DNA of 64,000 nt, taken from contig NZ_AP014608.1 of NCBI RefSeq assembly GCF_003573915.1, positions 124,001-188,000 on the forward strand, written 5' to 3'. The stretch is from Blattabacterium cuenoti STAT. GTDB lineage: Bacteria; Bacteroidota; Bacteroidia; Flavobacteriales; Blattabacteriaceae. Position 1 is the first letter of the stretch. Every line of letters starts with the position of its first letter. This document shows positions 35,389 through 45,854 of this stretch, piece by piece. The notes beneath the pieces are model-generated. The model made no database searches. It was not told where the DNA came from and was given only the letters and a program-made list of their open reading frames with translations. The translations under genes and the position numbers were made by a program.

Positions 35389-37445
35389 AAGTCTTTTTTC
35401 AAATTTTTTTTCCATTCTTTTTCTGATTCATTTGAAATAATTTTATAATAGGAAGAAAACGCTTGTAATCCACATGTGTTCAATTTTTTTCTTAATTTTT
35501 TTATAATTTCATTTCTTTTTTTCATTTTTAAATTTTCAGAATAAAACTCTTTCCAATTCAAAGAAATTTTTTTCTTATTAAAAAATTCGTTTTCTAATAA
35601 TTCCAGTTTATTATAAATAGAAGTAAAATTCTTATTTTTTTCTAAACGTTTTATACTTTTATATTTAATATTCTCTATATATGAATTATTATAATAATAA
35701 TGAAGAGAAGGAATAGGTTCCGTATAATCCCATTTCATAGGATTATTTTGATTTTTTTCCATTAATTTTAAAAATTTACTTCTTGTTTTGTTATTTGGAA
35801 TAACTATATCGGAATTTACTCCATTTAATTGAGTAGAACTTCCATTTATACGATAAAATTTATTAACGGTAAATTTTAATGCCCCTAACTCTTCATTAAA
35901 ATGAAAAAATCGATTTAATGAACGAATGGTCTGTATTGTTCCTTTTCCATATGTTTGAGTACTTCCAATAATAATTCCTCTTTTATAATCTTTGATAGCC
36001 GCAGCAAGAATTTCAGAAGCAGAAGCAGATAATTCATTTACAAGAATTACAAGAGGACCTGTCCATAAAATTTTATTTTCATAATTTTTAAGTATCTTTT
36101 TTTTCTTATTAGGCCTTCCTATTTGTAGGATAGGAACTTTTCCTAAAAAAAAACCAACAATTTCTATCACAGCATCTAAAGATCCTCCTCCGTTATTTCT
36201 AATATCTATTAGAATTCCTTTTATGTTTTCTTTTTTAAATTTTTGAATAATTTCTTTTATATCTTTAGCTGCATTTCTTCCATTTTTATTTTCAGGATTA
36301 AAATAAAATTCTGGTAAATAAATTAATCCGTATTTATGTTTATTTTGATCCAAAACTATAACACTTTTTGCAAAAATTTCTTCTTTTTCAATTGTTTCTC
36401 TAGTGAGAATTACTTCTTCTATAGATCCATTTTTTTTCTGAATAGTTAATTTCACTTTACTTCCTTTTTTTCCTCTTATTAAACGAATCGAATTTTCTAA
36501 TAACATTCCTACAATATTTTTGGATTCTGAATTAATGTTTTTTGCGACTTTTATAATTCTATCTCCTATTTCTATTTTTTTATTTTTCCATGCAGGTCCA
36601 CCAGGAATAAGTTTAACAACAGTAGGAAATCCTTTATCATCTTGTAATTCTATCCCAATTCCTTCCGTTTGTCCAGATATGTTTAAATCAAAAATTTCTT
36701 TTTCCTTAGGAGAAAAATAATTTGTATGAGGATCATATTGAGAAGTTATAATATTAACATATATGGAAAACCAATCGTTTTCTTTTTTTATTTTTAGTTT
36801 TCTAAAGTATTCTTGAATATATTCTTTTATTTTTTTTCTAGATTTTTTTTCTTCATCAAAAAATACATTCTTACAAATTTTTTGTTTTGTTCTGGAAGCA
36901 ATTATTTTTTCTTTTTTTAAAGTGATTATTTCTAATAGAGTCATATATTTTAAATATTTTCTCCATCTTTCAATTTTTTCTTTTTGATTTTTTGGATAAG
37001 AAATTTTTTGTTCTCCAAATAAATATGTTTCTTTTTTATTAAAATCGAAAGATTTTTTCAAAACTTGAAAACATATAAATTCTGCTTCTTTTATTCTTTT
37101 TAAAAAACATTCTATAATAATATTAAAAAAAGTAGGATCTCCATGAATCCAAAAATCATCTATTCTTTCTTTATATAAAGAAAGATCTGACAGATCTTTT
37201 TGTAGAAAAAAATGTTTTTCATTATCTAATTTTTCAAAACATTTATTATATACTTTTTTCGAAAAATCATCATCTATAGAAATAGGAATAGGATGTAAAA
37301 AATGAAGTGTTTTGTATATTGTTTTAAGTATTATATGATGTTTTTCTTTTTCTCCTAACGGAGAACAAAAACTTAATGAAAAAATGAAAAAGAAACTAAT
37401 GATTATATATTTAATATCATTTAGTTTTTTTATTTTAAAATTCAC
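35325..37445 (-). CDS. Tail-specific (C-terminal processing) protease, S41 family
   Basis: This periplasmic serine protease of the Prc/CtpA group has about 706 residues from the GTG at 37445. The frame stays open to 37580, but that extension would run into surE and read as its antisense, so I prefer the GTG, which is followed at once by a hydrophobic signal (KYIIISFFFIFSLSFCSPL) with a near-lipobox LSFC. A PDZ domain shows GIGIELQDDKGFPTVVKLIP, and the catalytic Ser-Lys pair is in NELSASASEILAAA and TYGKGTIQ. An N-terminal TSP-like helical region and a C-terminal DUF3340-like part make it the long Prc type. It overlaps gyrA by 64 bases. Confidence 0.88.
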   Translation of the reverse strand: MNFKIKKLNDIKYIIISFFFIFSLSFCSPLGEKEKHHIILKTIYKTLHFLHPIPISIDDDFSKKVYNKCFEKLDNEKHFFLQKDLSDLSLYKERIDDFWIHGDPTFFNIIIECFLKRIKEAEFICFQVLKKSFDFNKKETYLFGEQKISYPKNQKEKIERWRKYLKYMTLLEIITLKKEKIIASRTKQKICKNVFFDEEKKSRKKIKEYIQEYFRKLKIKKENDWFSIYVNIITSQYDPHTNYFSPKEKEIFDLNISGQTEGIGIELQDDKGFPTVVKLIPGGPAWKNKKIEIGDRIIKVAKNINSESKNIVGMLLENSIRLIRGKKGSKVKLTIQKKNGSIEEVILTRETIEKEEIFAKSVIVLDQNKHKYGLIYLPEFYFNPENKNGRNAAKDIKEIIQKFKKENIKGILIDIRNNGGGSLDAVIEIVGFFLGKVPILQIGRPNKKKKILKNYENKILWTGPLVILVNELSASASEILAAAIKDYKRGIIIGSTQTYGKGTIQTIRSLNRFFHFNEELGALKFTVNKFYRINGSSTQLNGVNSDIVIPNNKTRSKFLKLMEKNQNNPMKWDYTEPIPSLHYYYNNSYIENIKYKSIKRLEKNKNFTSIYNKLELLENEFFNKKKISLNWKEFYSENLKMKKRNEIIKKLRKKLNTCGLQAFSSYYKIISNESEKEWKKNLKKDFYVSEGINILRDFNELSIIGL

Positions 37446-37509
37446 AATAATGTTTTGATTGAAAAATTTTAGTAAAATTATACATAAATAGTTTTTATAT
37501 GATAAAAAA

Positions 37510-38319
37510 ATGAAAAAGAAACCAATTATTTTAGTCACAAATGACGATGGAATATTAGCTCCAGGTATTAGAGCTCTCATACATTCTATGAATCTTTTAG
37601 GAGATGTATATGTAGTTGCCCCAAATAAACCACAATCTGGAATAGGACATGCAATAACAATGGATACAATTTTATTCTGTGATTCTGTAAAAATAGATAA
37701 TGGAAATCAAAAAGAATGGGAATGCTCTGGAACTCCTGTAGATTGTGTTAAATTAGCAATTAGTGAAATTCTTCCAAAAAAACCTGATATTTGTGTATCA
37801 GGAATTAATCATGGATCAAACTCTTCTATTAATATTATATATTCTGGTACAATCTCTGCTATTATTGAAGCAAGTATAGAAGGAATACCATCCGTAGGAT
37901 TTTCTCTTTTAGATTTTAATTGGAACGCAAATTTTGAACCATATAAAAAATATATATATCAAATTGTAAAAAAAATTCTATATAATCCTATTCCGGAACA
38001 CATAATCACCTTGAATGTAAATATACCTAAATTAAAAAAAGAAGAAATTAAAGGAATTAAAATATGTAGACAAGCGAATTCTAAATGGAAAGAAAGTTTC
38101 GATAAACGTTATAATCCTAAAGGAAGAACTTATTATTGGTTAGTAGGAGAGTTTTTGAATTTAGATAATAAAAAAATAGATACTGATGAATGGGCATTAA
38201 AAAATGGATATATCTCTATTGTTCCTATTCAATTTGATTTAACCAATTATGCCATATTAAATATTCTAAAATCCTTAAATTTTTTTTGTACTATTTATTT
38301 TTTTTCGGATCTCACATAA
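37510..38319 (+). CDS. surE: 5'-nucleotidase SurE
   Basis: SurE is a metal-dependent nucleoside 5'-monophosphatase involved in stationary-phase survival. The 269 residues begin KKKPIILVTNDDGILAPGI, with the metal pair D12-D13, and include APNKPQSGIGHAIT, CSGTPVDCVKLA and VSGINHGSN. All active-site residues are intact. It is divergent from the protease gene (64-base spacer) and 36 bases upstream of ruvB. In a reduced genome it may act mainly in nucleotide salvage. Confidence 0.95.
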   Translation: MKKKPIILVTNDDGILAPGIRALIHSMNLLGDVYVVAPNKPQSGIGHAITMDTILFCDSVKIDNGNQKEWECSGTPVDCVKLAISEILPKKPDICVSGINHGSNSSINIIYSGTISAIIEASIEGIPSVGFSLLDFNWNANFEPYKKYIYQIVKKILYNPIPEHIITLNVNIPKLKKEEIKGIKICRQANSKWKESFDKRYNPKGRTYYWLVGEFLNLDNKKIDTDEWALKNGYISIVPIQFDLTNYAILNILKSLNFFCTIYFFSDLT

Positions 38320-38355
38320 TTTATTTTGAATTAAAATATTAAAAATTTATATATA

Positions 38356-39315
38356 GTGTCATCTTTTTTAGGCGGATCTTTAACCCCACAAACAATTCAA
38401 GATTTTGTTGGACAACATCATATACTAGAAAATTTGAAAGTTTTTATTCAGGCTGCTAAAAAAAGAAAAGAAGTATTAGATCATATTTTATTTCATGGAC
38501 CTCCAGGATTGGGAAAAACAACATTAGCTCATATCGTAGCTAAAGAATTATGCGTAAATCTTACGGTAACTTCAGGGTCTGTTCTAGATAAACCTGGAGA
38601 TCTAGCCGGACTGCTAATTCATTTAAAAAGAAATGATGTAATTTTTATTGACGAAATTCATCGTCTTTCTCCAATAGTTGAAGAATATTTGTATTCAGCT
38701 ATGGAAAATTACAAAATAGATATTATCATAGATTCCGGATCTAATGCTAGATCAGTACAGATAGATTTATATCCCTTTACTTTAATAGGATCTACAACAA
38801 GGTCCGGGTTACTTACAGCCCCTATGCGTTCTAGATTTGGAATAAATTTTCGTCTTAATTATTATGAAAAACAGTTATTAGATAATATTGTAAATCGTAG
38901 TGCAAAATTACTAAATATTCCAATAACGGAAGAAGCATCTTATGAAATTGCAAATAGAAGCCGTGGAACTCCACGTACAGCTAATGCCTTATTACGTAGA
39001 ATCCGTGATTTTGCGCAAATTAAAGGAAATGGGACGATTGACATTCATATATGTGATTTAGGATTACAATCTCTTAAAGTTGATCAACATGGATTAGATG
39101 AAATGGATAATAAAATTCTTTCATATATCATAGATCATTTCAAAGGAGGACCTGTAGGGATTAATACTATAGCAACAGCTGTTAGTGAAAATTCAAATAC
39201 TATAGAAGAAGTTTACGAACCTTTTCTTATTCAAGAAGGATATTTAATTAGAACCCCTAGAGGAAGAAAAGTTACAAACTTAGCTTATCAGCATATAAAA
39301 AAAAAAATAACTTAA
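38356..39315 (+). CDS. ruvB: Holliday junction branch-migration helicase RuvB
   Basis: RuvB is the AAA+ motor that moves Holliday junctions with RuvA. The GTG start at 38356 gives 319 residues: Walker A GPPGLGKT (48-55), Walker B VIFIDEIHRLSP (about 95-106), sensor 1 LIGSTTRSGLLTAPMRSRFG and the C-terminal winged helix with TPRGRKVTNLAY. It is about 20 residues shorter at the N-terminus than free-living Flavobacteriia RuvB as I recall it, but the Walker region is complete. No ruvA or ruvC is in the window. It is followed by 70 bases and the purine block. Confidence 0.95.
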   Translation: MSSFLGGSLTPQTIQDFVGQHHILENLKVFIQAAKKRKEVLDHILFHGPPGLGKTTLAHIVAKELCVNLTVTSGSVLDKPGDLAGLLIHLKRNDVIFIDEIHRLSPIVEEYLYSAMENYKIDIIIDSGSNARSVQIDLYPFTLIGSTTRSGLLTAPMRSRFGINFRLNYYEKQLLDNIVNRSAKLLNIPITEEASYEIANRSRGTPRTANALLRRIRDFAQIKGNGTIDIHICDLGLQSLKVDQHGLDEMDNKILSYIIDHFKGGPVGINTIATAVSENSNTIEEVYEPFLIQEGYLIRTPRGRKVTNLAYQHIKKKIT

Positions 39316-39344
39316 AATGGTTTTTATTATATGTTTATAAAAAT

Positions 39345-39352
39345 TAACTTTG
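39345..39352 (+). promoter_or_regulatory. Candidate -7 promoter element for the purine block
   Basis: TAACTTTG matches the Bacteroidota sigma-A -7 consensus TAnnTTTG, 34 bases before the purA ATG, in the 70-base spacer after ruvB. A clear -33 TTG is not seen about 20 bases upstream. Because this is the only sizeable gap before an 11-gene same-strand run, a promoter is expected here, but the match could be chance. Confidence 0.3.
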
Positions 39353-39385
39353 TTAAAAGAATCAAGATAAAAAATGTAAATAATT

Positions 39386-40681
39386 ATGCCTTCAAATGTT
39401 ATTGTTGGTCTCCAATGGGGTGACGAGGGTAAAGGAAAAATTACAGATTTATTTTCTAAGAATTCGGATTATGTAATCCGTTATCAAGGAGGAAATAATT
39501 CAGGTCATTCTATTCATATTAAAAATCGTTGCTTTATTCTTCATTTGGTTCCTTCTGGGGTTGTTTATTCAGGAGTAAAATGTATTGTTGGTCCTGGAGC
39601 AGTAATTGATCCTAAATCTTTAATACAAGAAATACAAAATTTGGAATCAATGGGGATTGATACCTCTCAAGTTTTTTTGGCAAAGAGAGCGCATATTACA
39701 ATGCCTTATCATCGTTTATTAGATCAATATCAAGAAGAAGCTTTAGGAAAACAATTAATTGGAACGACACATCAAGGAATTGGACCGACTTATGAAGATA
39801 AAATATCCCGAATAGGAATTCGAGCTTTAGATTTATTAAATTCAAAAGTTTTCTATAAAAAATTAAAGTATAATATTAATCTAAAAAATCAAATTTTTAC
39901 AAAAATTTTTCAAAAAAAACCTATTTCCTTTCATAAAATTTATGAAGAATATATAGAATATGCTAGAATTCTATATAATCGTTTTATAGACGCTATTTAT
40001 GAAATTCATAATGCTTTTCACAACAAAAAAAAAATTCTTTTTGAAGGAGCTCAAGCCATGTTATTAGATATCAATTATGGAACATATCCATATGTAACTA
40101 CTTCTTCTACTTCTACAGGAGGCGTATGTATAGGATCTGGAATTCCTCCTAATTTTTTAAAAAATTTTATAGGAATAACGAAAGCATATTGTACTCGTGT
40201 AGGTTTTGGCCCTTTTCCTTCAGAAATAGAAAACAAAATTGGCGAATTAATACGTGAAAAAGGAAATGAATATGGATCAACGACAAAACGTCCCAGAAGA
40301 TGTGGATGGTTAGATCTAATTGCTCTTAAATATTCTTGTATGATTAATGGAATTAATTATTTAATCATTACAAAATTAGATGTTTTAAGTGATTTAGAAA
40401 TTATTAAAATATGTATAAAATACAAATATAATAAAAAAATTATTCAATACTTTCCAGCAAATTTAAAACAAAATATAAAAGGATTTTATATAGATATGCC
40501 AGGATGGAAACAAGATATATCTCATATTCACGAATATGAAAAATTACCAGAAAATTGTAAAAAATATATTAATTTTATTGAAAAATATCTAAATCTAGAA
40601 ATTTTATTGATTTCTGTAGGTTCTGAAAGAAATCAGAACATAATTAAAAATAAGTCTTTGTTTTTTAAAATTGTCACTTAG
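39386..40681 (+). CDS. purA: Adenylosuccinate synthetase
   Basis: PurA joins IMP and aspartate using GTP, the first step to AMP. In 431 residues the GTP loop GLQWGDEGKGK (8-18), the IMP-site QGGNNSGHS and the TTHQGIGPTYEDK, GTYPYVTTSSTSTGG and TTKRPRRCGWLDL motifs are complete. Length is standard. It opens the 15-kb purine run and is followed after 15 bases by purB, which uses its product. Confidence 0.97.
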   Translation: MPSNVIVGLQWGDEGKGKITDLFSKNSDYVIRYQGGNNSGHSIHIKNRCFILHLVPSGVVYSGVKCIVGPGAVIDPKSLIQEIQNLESMGIDTSQVFLAKRAHITMPYHRLLDQYQEEALGKQLIGTTHQGIGPTYEDKISRIGIRALDLLNSKVFYKKLKYNINLKNQIFTKIFQKKPISFHKIYEEYIEYARILYNRFIDAIYEIHNAFHNKKKILFEGAQAMLLDINYGTYPYVTTSSTSTGGVCIGSGIPPNFLKNFIGITKAYCTRVGFGPFPSEIENKIGELIREKGNEYGSTTKRPRRCGWLDLIALKYSCMINGINYLIITKLDVLSDLEIIKICIKYKYNKKIIQYFPANLKQNIKGFYIDMPGWKQDISHIHEYEKLPENCKKYINFIEKYLNLEILLISVGSERNQNIIKNKSLFFKIVT

Positions 40682-40696
40682 AAAATATTTTTTTGT

Positions 40697-42133
40697 GTGG
40701 AAGAATATAAAAACCCTTTAGTAGAACGATACAGTAGCAAAGAAATGCTATATAATTTTTCTCCAAAAAAAAAGTTTTTAATTTGGAGAAAACTATGGTT
40801 GTATTTAGCAGAAATACAAAAAGAATTGGGATTAAACATTAGTGAAGAACAAATTCATGATTTAAAGAATCATTTATATGATATTGATTGGAATAAAGTT
40901 TCTTTTTATGAAAAAAAATTTCGTCATGACGTAATGGCTCATTTATATGCTTTTGGAGAAAAAGCAACTATAGCCAGGCCTATTATTCATTTGGGTGTTA
41001 CAAGTGCGTTTTTGGGAGATAATACGGATATTATTTTAATCCGTGACGGATTGGATATTTTATTAAAAAAACTAATCAATTTAATTTTTCGCCTTAGAAA
41101 TTTTACATTAGAATATCATCATATTCCTACATTAGCTTTTACTCATTATCAACCAGCACAACTTACCACTGTAGGAAAACGTTCTGCTTTATGGTTACAA
41201 AGCCTTCTTTTAGATTTAGAAGAATTAGAATTTAGGTATAAAAATATTCAATTTAGAGGAATAAAAGGAACTGTAGGTTCAGCAGATACTTTCAAAGAAT
41301 TATTTGATGGAAATTTACAAAAATTAAAAGATTTAGAACAAAAATTATCTAATAAATTCAATTTTCAAAATGTATTTCCTATAACAGGACAAACTTACGA
41401 TAGAAAAGTAGATGCTCAAATATTAAATTTATTATCCAATATATCCCAATCTTCTCATAAGTTTAGTAATGATTTACGATTATTACAAAATTTAAAAGAA
41501 ATGGAAGAACCTTTTGAAAAAGAGCAAATTGGATCTAGCGCTATGGCTTATAAACGAAATCCAATACGGAGTGAACGTATGGCATCTTTAGCTAAATATG
41601 TTATTTCTTTATCTAATAGTTCAGCTTTGGTTGCTGCAACTCAATGGTTAGAACGTACTTTAGATGATTCTGCAAACAGAAGATTGGTTATAGGACAATC
41701 GTTTTTAGCGGTTGATGCCATTTTAATGATTTGGAATAATATATTAGAAGATCTTATTGTATATCCAAAAATGATTGATAAACACATTAAAGAAGAACTT
41801 CCTTTTTTAGTTACTGAACATATTATTATAGAATGTGTAAAAAAAGGAGCAGATAGACAAGATATTCATGAAAGAATACGAATTCATTCTATGAAAGCAA
41901 ATAATAAAATTAAACTAAAAGGGGAAGAAAATGATTTTATTCAACGTATTTTGCATGATAAAAAAATACCTATTCATGAAAAAAAAATAAATCAAATTTT
42001 AAATCCTAAAAAATTAATAGGCTTTTCTTCAAATCAAACTTTAGAATTCCTTGATACAAGAATTAATCCCATATTAAATCGTTTTCATCGTCTAATTGAT
42101 TCTAATCTCACTAATAGAGATATAAAAATCTAA
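40697..42133 (+). CDS. purB: Adenylosuccinate lyase
   Basis: PurB removes fumarate twice in the pathway, from SAICAR and from adenylosuccinate. The GTG at 40697 gives 478 residues beginning EEYKNPLVERYSSKEML. The superfamily signature GSSAMAYKRNPIRSE is present, with TSAFLGDNTD and the catalytic-His region LAFTHYQPAQ before it. It is the longer eukaryote/Bacteroidota type of about 480 residues. It lies 15 bases after purA and 14 before purL. Confidence 0.96.
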   Translation: MEEYKNPLVERYSSKEMLYNFSPKKKFLIWRKLWLYLAEIQKELGLNISEEQIHDLKNHLYDIDWNKVSFYEKKFRHDVMAHLYAFGEKATIARPIIHLGVTSAFLGDNTDIILIRDGLDILLKKLINLIFRLRNFTLEYHHIPTLAFTHYQPAQLTTVGKRSALWLQSLLLDLEELEFRYKNIQFRGIKGTVGSADTFKELFDGNLQKLKDLEQKLSNKFNFQNVFPITGQTYDRKVDAQILNLLSNISQSSHKFSNDLRLLQNLKEMEEPFEKEQIGSSAMAYKRNPIRSERMASLAKYVISLSNSSALVAATQWLERTLDDSANRRLVIGQSFLAVDAILMIWNNILEDLIVYPKMIDKHIKEELPFLVTEHIIIECVKKGADRQDIHERIRIHSMKANNKIKLKGEENDFIQRILHDKKIPIHEKKINQILNPKKLIGFSSNQTLEFLDTRINPILNRFHRLIDSNLTNRDIKI

Positions 42134-42147
42134 ATACATGAATAAAA

Positions 42148-45100
42148 ATGAATTTTAGAATTTATATACAAAAAAAAAGTCCTTTTGATATTGATTCTAG
42201 AAAATTATACAATGAACTAAAAAATATGAATATTTCATTGCATAACATCATTATTTATTATATATATGATATATATAATATCAATAAAAAACTTTTTTTA
42301 GAAAGTTTATCAAAAGTTCTTGTAGATCCTATAACAGATATTTTATATAATAAAAAAATATATTTAAACTATTCTTCATATATAATAGAAGATTTTCCAG
42401 AAAAAGATGATAACCGAGCTCATGCAGCTATGCAATGCATAAAAATGATCACATCCCAACCAATCCAGGTTTCTATAAAAACCGGACGATTAATTGAATT
42501 CATTGGGATGAAAAATAAACAAGATTTTGATAAAATTAAAAAATATTATATCAATAAGTCATGTTTGACTAATGATATAGAAAATAAAGAAAATAATACT
42601 ATAAAAACCATAGATAATTTCATCAATTTTTCTGTTGAAAAAATAAAAAAATTTCATAATAAGGAAAATTTTTCTATGGATGTTGATGATTTACTATTTA
42701 TACAAAAATATTTTTATAAAGAAAAACGAAATCCAACACAATCAGAATTACGTATATTTGATGTTTATTGGTCTGACCATTGTCGTCATAGAACATTTTT
42801 TACTACATTGAAAAATATATCTTTTTATGGATCATTAAAAAAAATATATCAAAATGTTTTTATAAAATATATAAAAGATAGAAAATTAATAGGAAGATCA
42901 AAATATCCCATTAATTTTATGGATTTATCCAATCTTTCTGCTAAGATTCTTCATAAAAAAGGAAAATTAAAAAATTATGTTCCATCATCAAATAACGAAC
43001 ATAATGCATGTATGATAATGATCGATGTAGATTTTAAAGAAAATAAAAAAACAGAAAAATGGTATTTATTATTTAAAAATGAAACTCATAATCATCCTAC
43101 CGAAATCAATCCTTTTGTAGGAGCTTCTACTTGTATAGGAGGTGCAATTCGTGATCCTTTATCGGAAAGAGCATTTGTTTATCAAGGGATCAGATTGAGT
43201 GGAGCTGCTGATCCTACTAATTTAAAAACTATCAACGGAAAAATACCTCAACACAAAATTTGTTTTGAATCAGCTCGTGGTTATAGTTCTTATGGAAATC
43301 AAATAGGATTATCTACAACTCATGTACACGAAATTTATCATGAAGGATATAGAGCAAAAAGAATGGAAATAGGTATGGTTGTTGGAGCTGTTCCTGTTAG
43401 TTTCGTAAAAAAAAATAAACCAAAAAAAGGAGATATAATTTTATTAATTGGTGGTTTTACGAAAAAAGAAGGAATTGGAGGCGCTACAGATTCTTCTAAA
43501 GAACAGGATTCTGATTTCAAAAATTATCCTCAACAAAAAGGAGATCCAATAACGGAAAGAAAAATCCAAAGACTTTTTAGAAAAAAGAAAGTTATTTCTT
43601 TGATCAAGAAATGTAATGATTTTGGAGCAGGAGGAGCTGCTGTTGCTATAGGAGAATTAAGTGATAGTTTAGTGCTTTATTTAGATAATATTCCAATAAA
43701 AAATAAAAAAAATATAGATCCTATAGATATTGTTCTTTCAGAATCTCAAGAAAGAATGGCTGTGATATTAGATCCTAAAGATGTGAAAAAATTTATTTCT
43801 TTTTCTCGTGAAGAAAATATTATATCTGTTCCTATCGGGATAATTACTGAAAATAAACGTATTATTTTTTCTTATAAAAAAAAAGAAATTTTTAATGTAA
43901 AAAGTTCTTTTTTAAATACAAAAGGATCTTGTAAAATTAAATCAGTTTGTGTAAATTCTCCTATTTCTGTTTCTCCTTTTAATAGATCAAAAAAAATTGT
44001 TTTTAGTAAAGAAAAATTTTTAAATACTCTTTCCGAGTTAAATATAGCCTCTCAAAAAAGTTTAGTAGAAATGTTCGATAGCACTGTGGGTTCTACTACA
44101 GTTTTAATGCCTTTTGGAGGAAAATATCAAATGACTCCATCTGAAGGAAGTGTACAAAAAATTCCTGTTTTTGGAGGAAATACAAATACAGTTAGTATAG
44201 TCTCTTGGGGTTTTCATCCTGAAGTTTCAATTTGGAGTCCTTTTCATGGAGGAGCTTATGCTATTGTAGAATGTATTTCTAAAATTGTTTCTATGGGAGG
44301 AAATTATAAAAATACTTATTTTAGTTTTCAAGAATATTATCAAAAATTAGGAAATGATCCAAAAAATTGGGGGAAACCTTTTTCCGCTTTATTAGGAGCT
44401 TATCATGCGCAAATGTCGTTTGAATTAGCTTCTATAGGGGGAAAAGATTCTATGTCGGGAACATATAAAAATTTGCATGTTCCGCCAACATTTATTGTTT
44501 TTGGTGTATCTATAGGATTGTGTTCTAACATTATATCTCCTGAATTTAAAAAAGCAGGAAATAAAATTTATTTGTATTATCATCGTTCATTAAAAAATGA
44601 AATGCCAGATTATGATTCCATAAAAAAAGCCTATGATCAGGTTTATGAAGGAATTTGTTCTGGGAAAATTGTTTCGGTCAAAACAGTAAAAGATGGAGGA
44701 ATTTCCGTTGCTATTGCTAAAATGTCTTTTGGAAATTGTTTAGGAGCAATCATTGATTATAAAGATCACTTGCTTGAAACAAATATAGGGTCCTTAATTA
44801 TAGAATCTTCATCTTCTATCTCAGATAAAAATTTTATTCCAATAGGAGAAATTATTTCTCATAAATATTTAAATTTTAATGGAATATCTATTGATATAAA
44901 TGAATCTATAAAAAATTGGTTAAAAACTTTTCCTCCTATTTTTTCCAATGATTCCAATGATTCCAATGATTCCAATGAAAAAATTAAAAAAATAAAGAAA
45001 TTTAATTCTATAAAATGGAAATGTAAATTTCCAAAAAAAGGAAAACCTCGTGTATTTATTCCTATATTCCCTGGTACAAATAGTGAATTTGAATCAATTC

Positions 45101-45834
45101 GTTCCTTTGAAAAAGAAGGATCTATAGTAACTACTTTAGTTTTTAAAAATATAAGTGATAAAGATATTACGGAATCCATATTATCTTTTAAAAAAAAGAT
45201 AGAATCTGCACAAATATTTATGATATGTGGAGGATTTAGTGCAGGAGATGAACCAGATGGTTCTGCTAAATTTATTGTATCTATATTACATAATCCATAT
45301 ATCAAAGAAGCTATTCAATCTTTTCTCGATCAAGATGGGTTGATTTTAGGAATTTGCAACGGATTTCAAGGATTAATAAAATCCGGATTATTACCTTATG
45401 GTAAAATTTGTTTAAGAAATCATAATTCTCCTACATTTATTCACAATAAAATAGAAAAACATATATCCCAATGTGTTCATATTAAAGTAATTTCTGATCA
45501 CTCTCCCTGGTTAAATGGAATGAAAAATAAAATTTATACTCTTCCCATATCTCATAGTGAAGGTAGATTTTATGCAAACAAAGAAACAATAAATACTTTA
45601 TTGAATAAAAACCAAATTGCTACACAATATGTAGATTTAAAAGGAAATCCTAGTTTAGATAGATTATATAACCCCAATGGGTCTATCGAATCCATTGAGG
45701 GTTTATTAAGTAAAAATGGAAAAATTTATGGAAGAATGACTCATCCGGAACGTTATGATTATGGATTATTGAAAAATATTCCTAATGTTTATGAACATTC
45801 GATTTTTAAAAATGCAGTACGATATTTTTTATAA
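42148..45834 (+). CDS. purL: Phosphoribosylformylglycinamidine synthase, single-chain
   Basis: PurL makes FGAM from FGAR, glutamine and ATP. The 1228-residue chain is the large type with the PurS-like N-terminus, two AIR-synthase-like halves (ETHNHPTEINPFVGA and GGKDSMSGTY seen) and a C-terminal glutaminase. In the latter the nucleophile Cys1070 is in LGICNGFQG, with HSEGRF and the final THPER for the triad. Just before the glutaminase (residues about 932-943) is a run of SND units from a 9-base tandem repeat, which may vary in copy number. Lies 14 bases after purB and 20 before purE. Confidence 0.97.
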   Translation: MNFRIYIQKKSPFDIDSRKLYNELKNMNISLHNIIIYYIYDIYNINKKLFLESLSKVLVDPITDILYNKKIYLNYSSYIIEDFPEKDDNRAHAAMQCIKMITSQPIQVSIKTGRLIEFIGMKNKQDFDKIKKYYINKSCLTNDIENKENNTIKTIDNFINFSVEKIKKFHNKENFSMDVDDLLFIQKYFYKEKRNPTQSELRIFDVYWSDHCRHRTFFTTLKNISFYGSLKKIYQNVFIKYIKDRKLIGRSKYPINFMDLSNLSAKILHKKGKLKNYVPSSNNEHNACMIMIDVDFKENKKTEKWYLLFKNETHNHPTEINPFVGASTCIGGAIRDPLSERAFVYQGIRLSGAADPTNLKTINGKIPQHKICFESARGYSSYGNQIGLSTTHVHEIYHEGYRAKRMEIGMVVGAVPVSFVKKNKPKKGDIILLIGGFTKKEGIGGATDSSKEQDSDFKNYPQQKGDPITERKIQRLFRKKKVISLIKKCNDFGAGGAAVAIGELSDSLVLYLDNIPIKNKKNIDPIDIVLSESQERMAVILDPKDVKKFISFSREENIISVPIGIITENKRIIFSYKKKEIFNVKSSFLNTKGSCKIKSVCVNSPISVSPFNRSKKIVFSKEKFLNTLSELNIASQKSLVEMFDSTVGSTTVLMPFGGKYQMTPSEGSVQKIPVFGGNTNTVSIVSWGFHPEVSIWSPFHGGAYAIVECISKIVSMGGNYKNTYFSFQEYYQKLGNDPKNWGKPFSALLGAYHAQMSFELASIGGKDSMSGTYKNLHVPPTFIVFGVSIGLCSNIISPEFKKAGNKIYLYYHRSLKNEMPDYDSIKKAYDQVYEGICSGKIVSVKTVKDGGISVAIAKMSFGNCLGAIIDYKDHLLETNIGSLIIESSSSISDKNFIPIGEIISHKYLNFNGISIDINESIKNWLKTFPPIFSNDSNDSNDSNEKIKKIKKFNSIKWKCKFPKKGKPRVFIPIFPGTNSEFESIRSFEKEGSIVTTLVFKNISDKDITESILSFKKKIESAQIFMICGGFSAGDEPDGSAKFIVSILHNPYIKEAIQSFLDQDGLILGICNGFQGLIKSGLLPYGKICLRNHNSPTFIHNKIEKHISQCVHIKVISDHSPWLNGMKNKIYTLPISHSEGRFYANKETINTLLNKNQIATQYVDLKGNPSLDRLYNPNGSIESIEGLLSKNGKIYGRMTHPERYDYGLLKNIPNVYEHSIFKNAVRYFL
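44943..44978 (+). repeat. Four exact copies of a 9-base tandem repeat inside purL
   Basis: TTCCAATGA occurs four times without mismatch (44943-44978), in frame, and encodes a Ser-Asn-Asp ladder in the linker between the synthase and glutaminase parts of PurL. Copy-number change would keep the reading frame. It is the only exact short tandem repeat of this size I saw in the window. Confidence 0.9.
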
Positions 45835-45854
45835 TAAAAAATTGACTTTTTTTT

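Noticed and set aside
37446-37580. Extended protease N-terminus running into surE
   Set aside because: The extra 45 codons read as antisense of surE at first and would place the signal peptide far inside. The GTG at 37445 puts the hydrophobic segment at the N-terminus.
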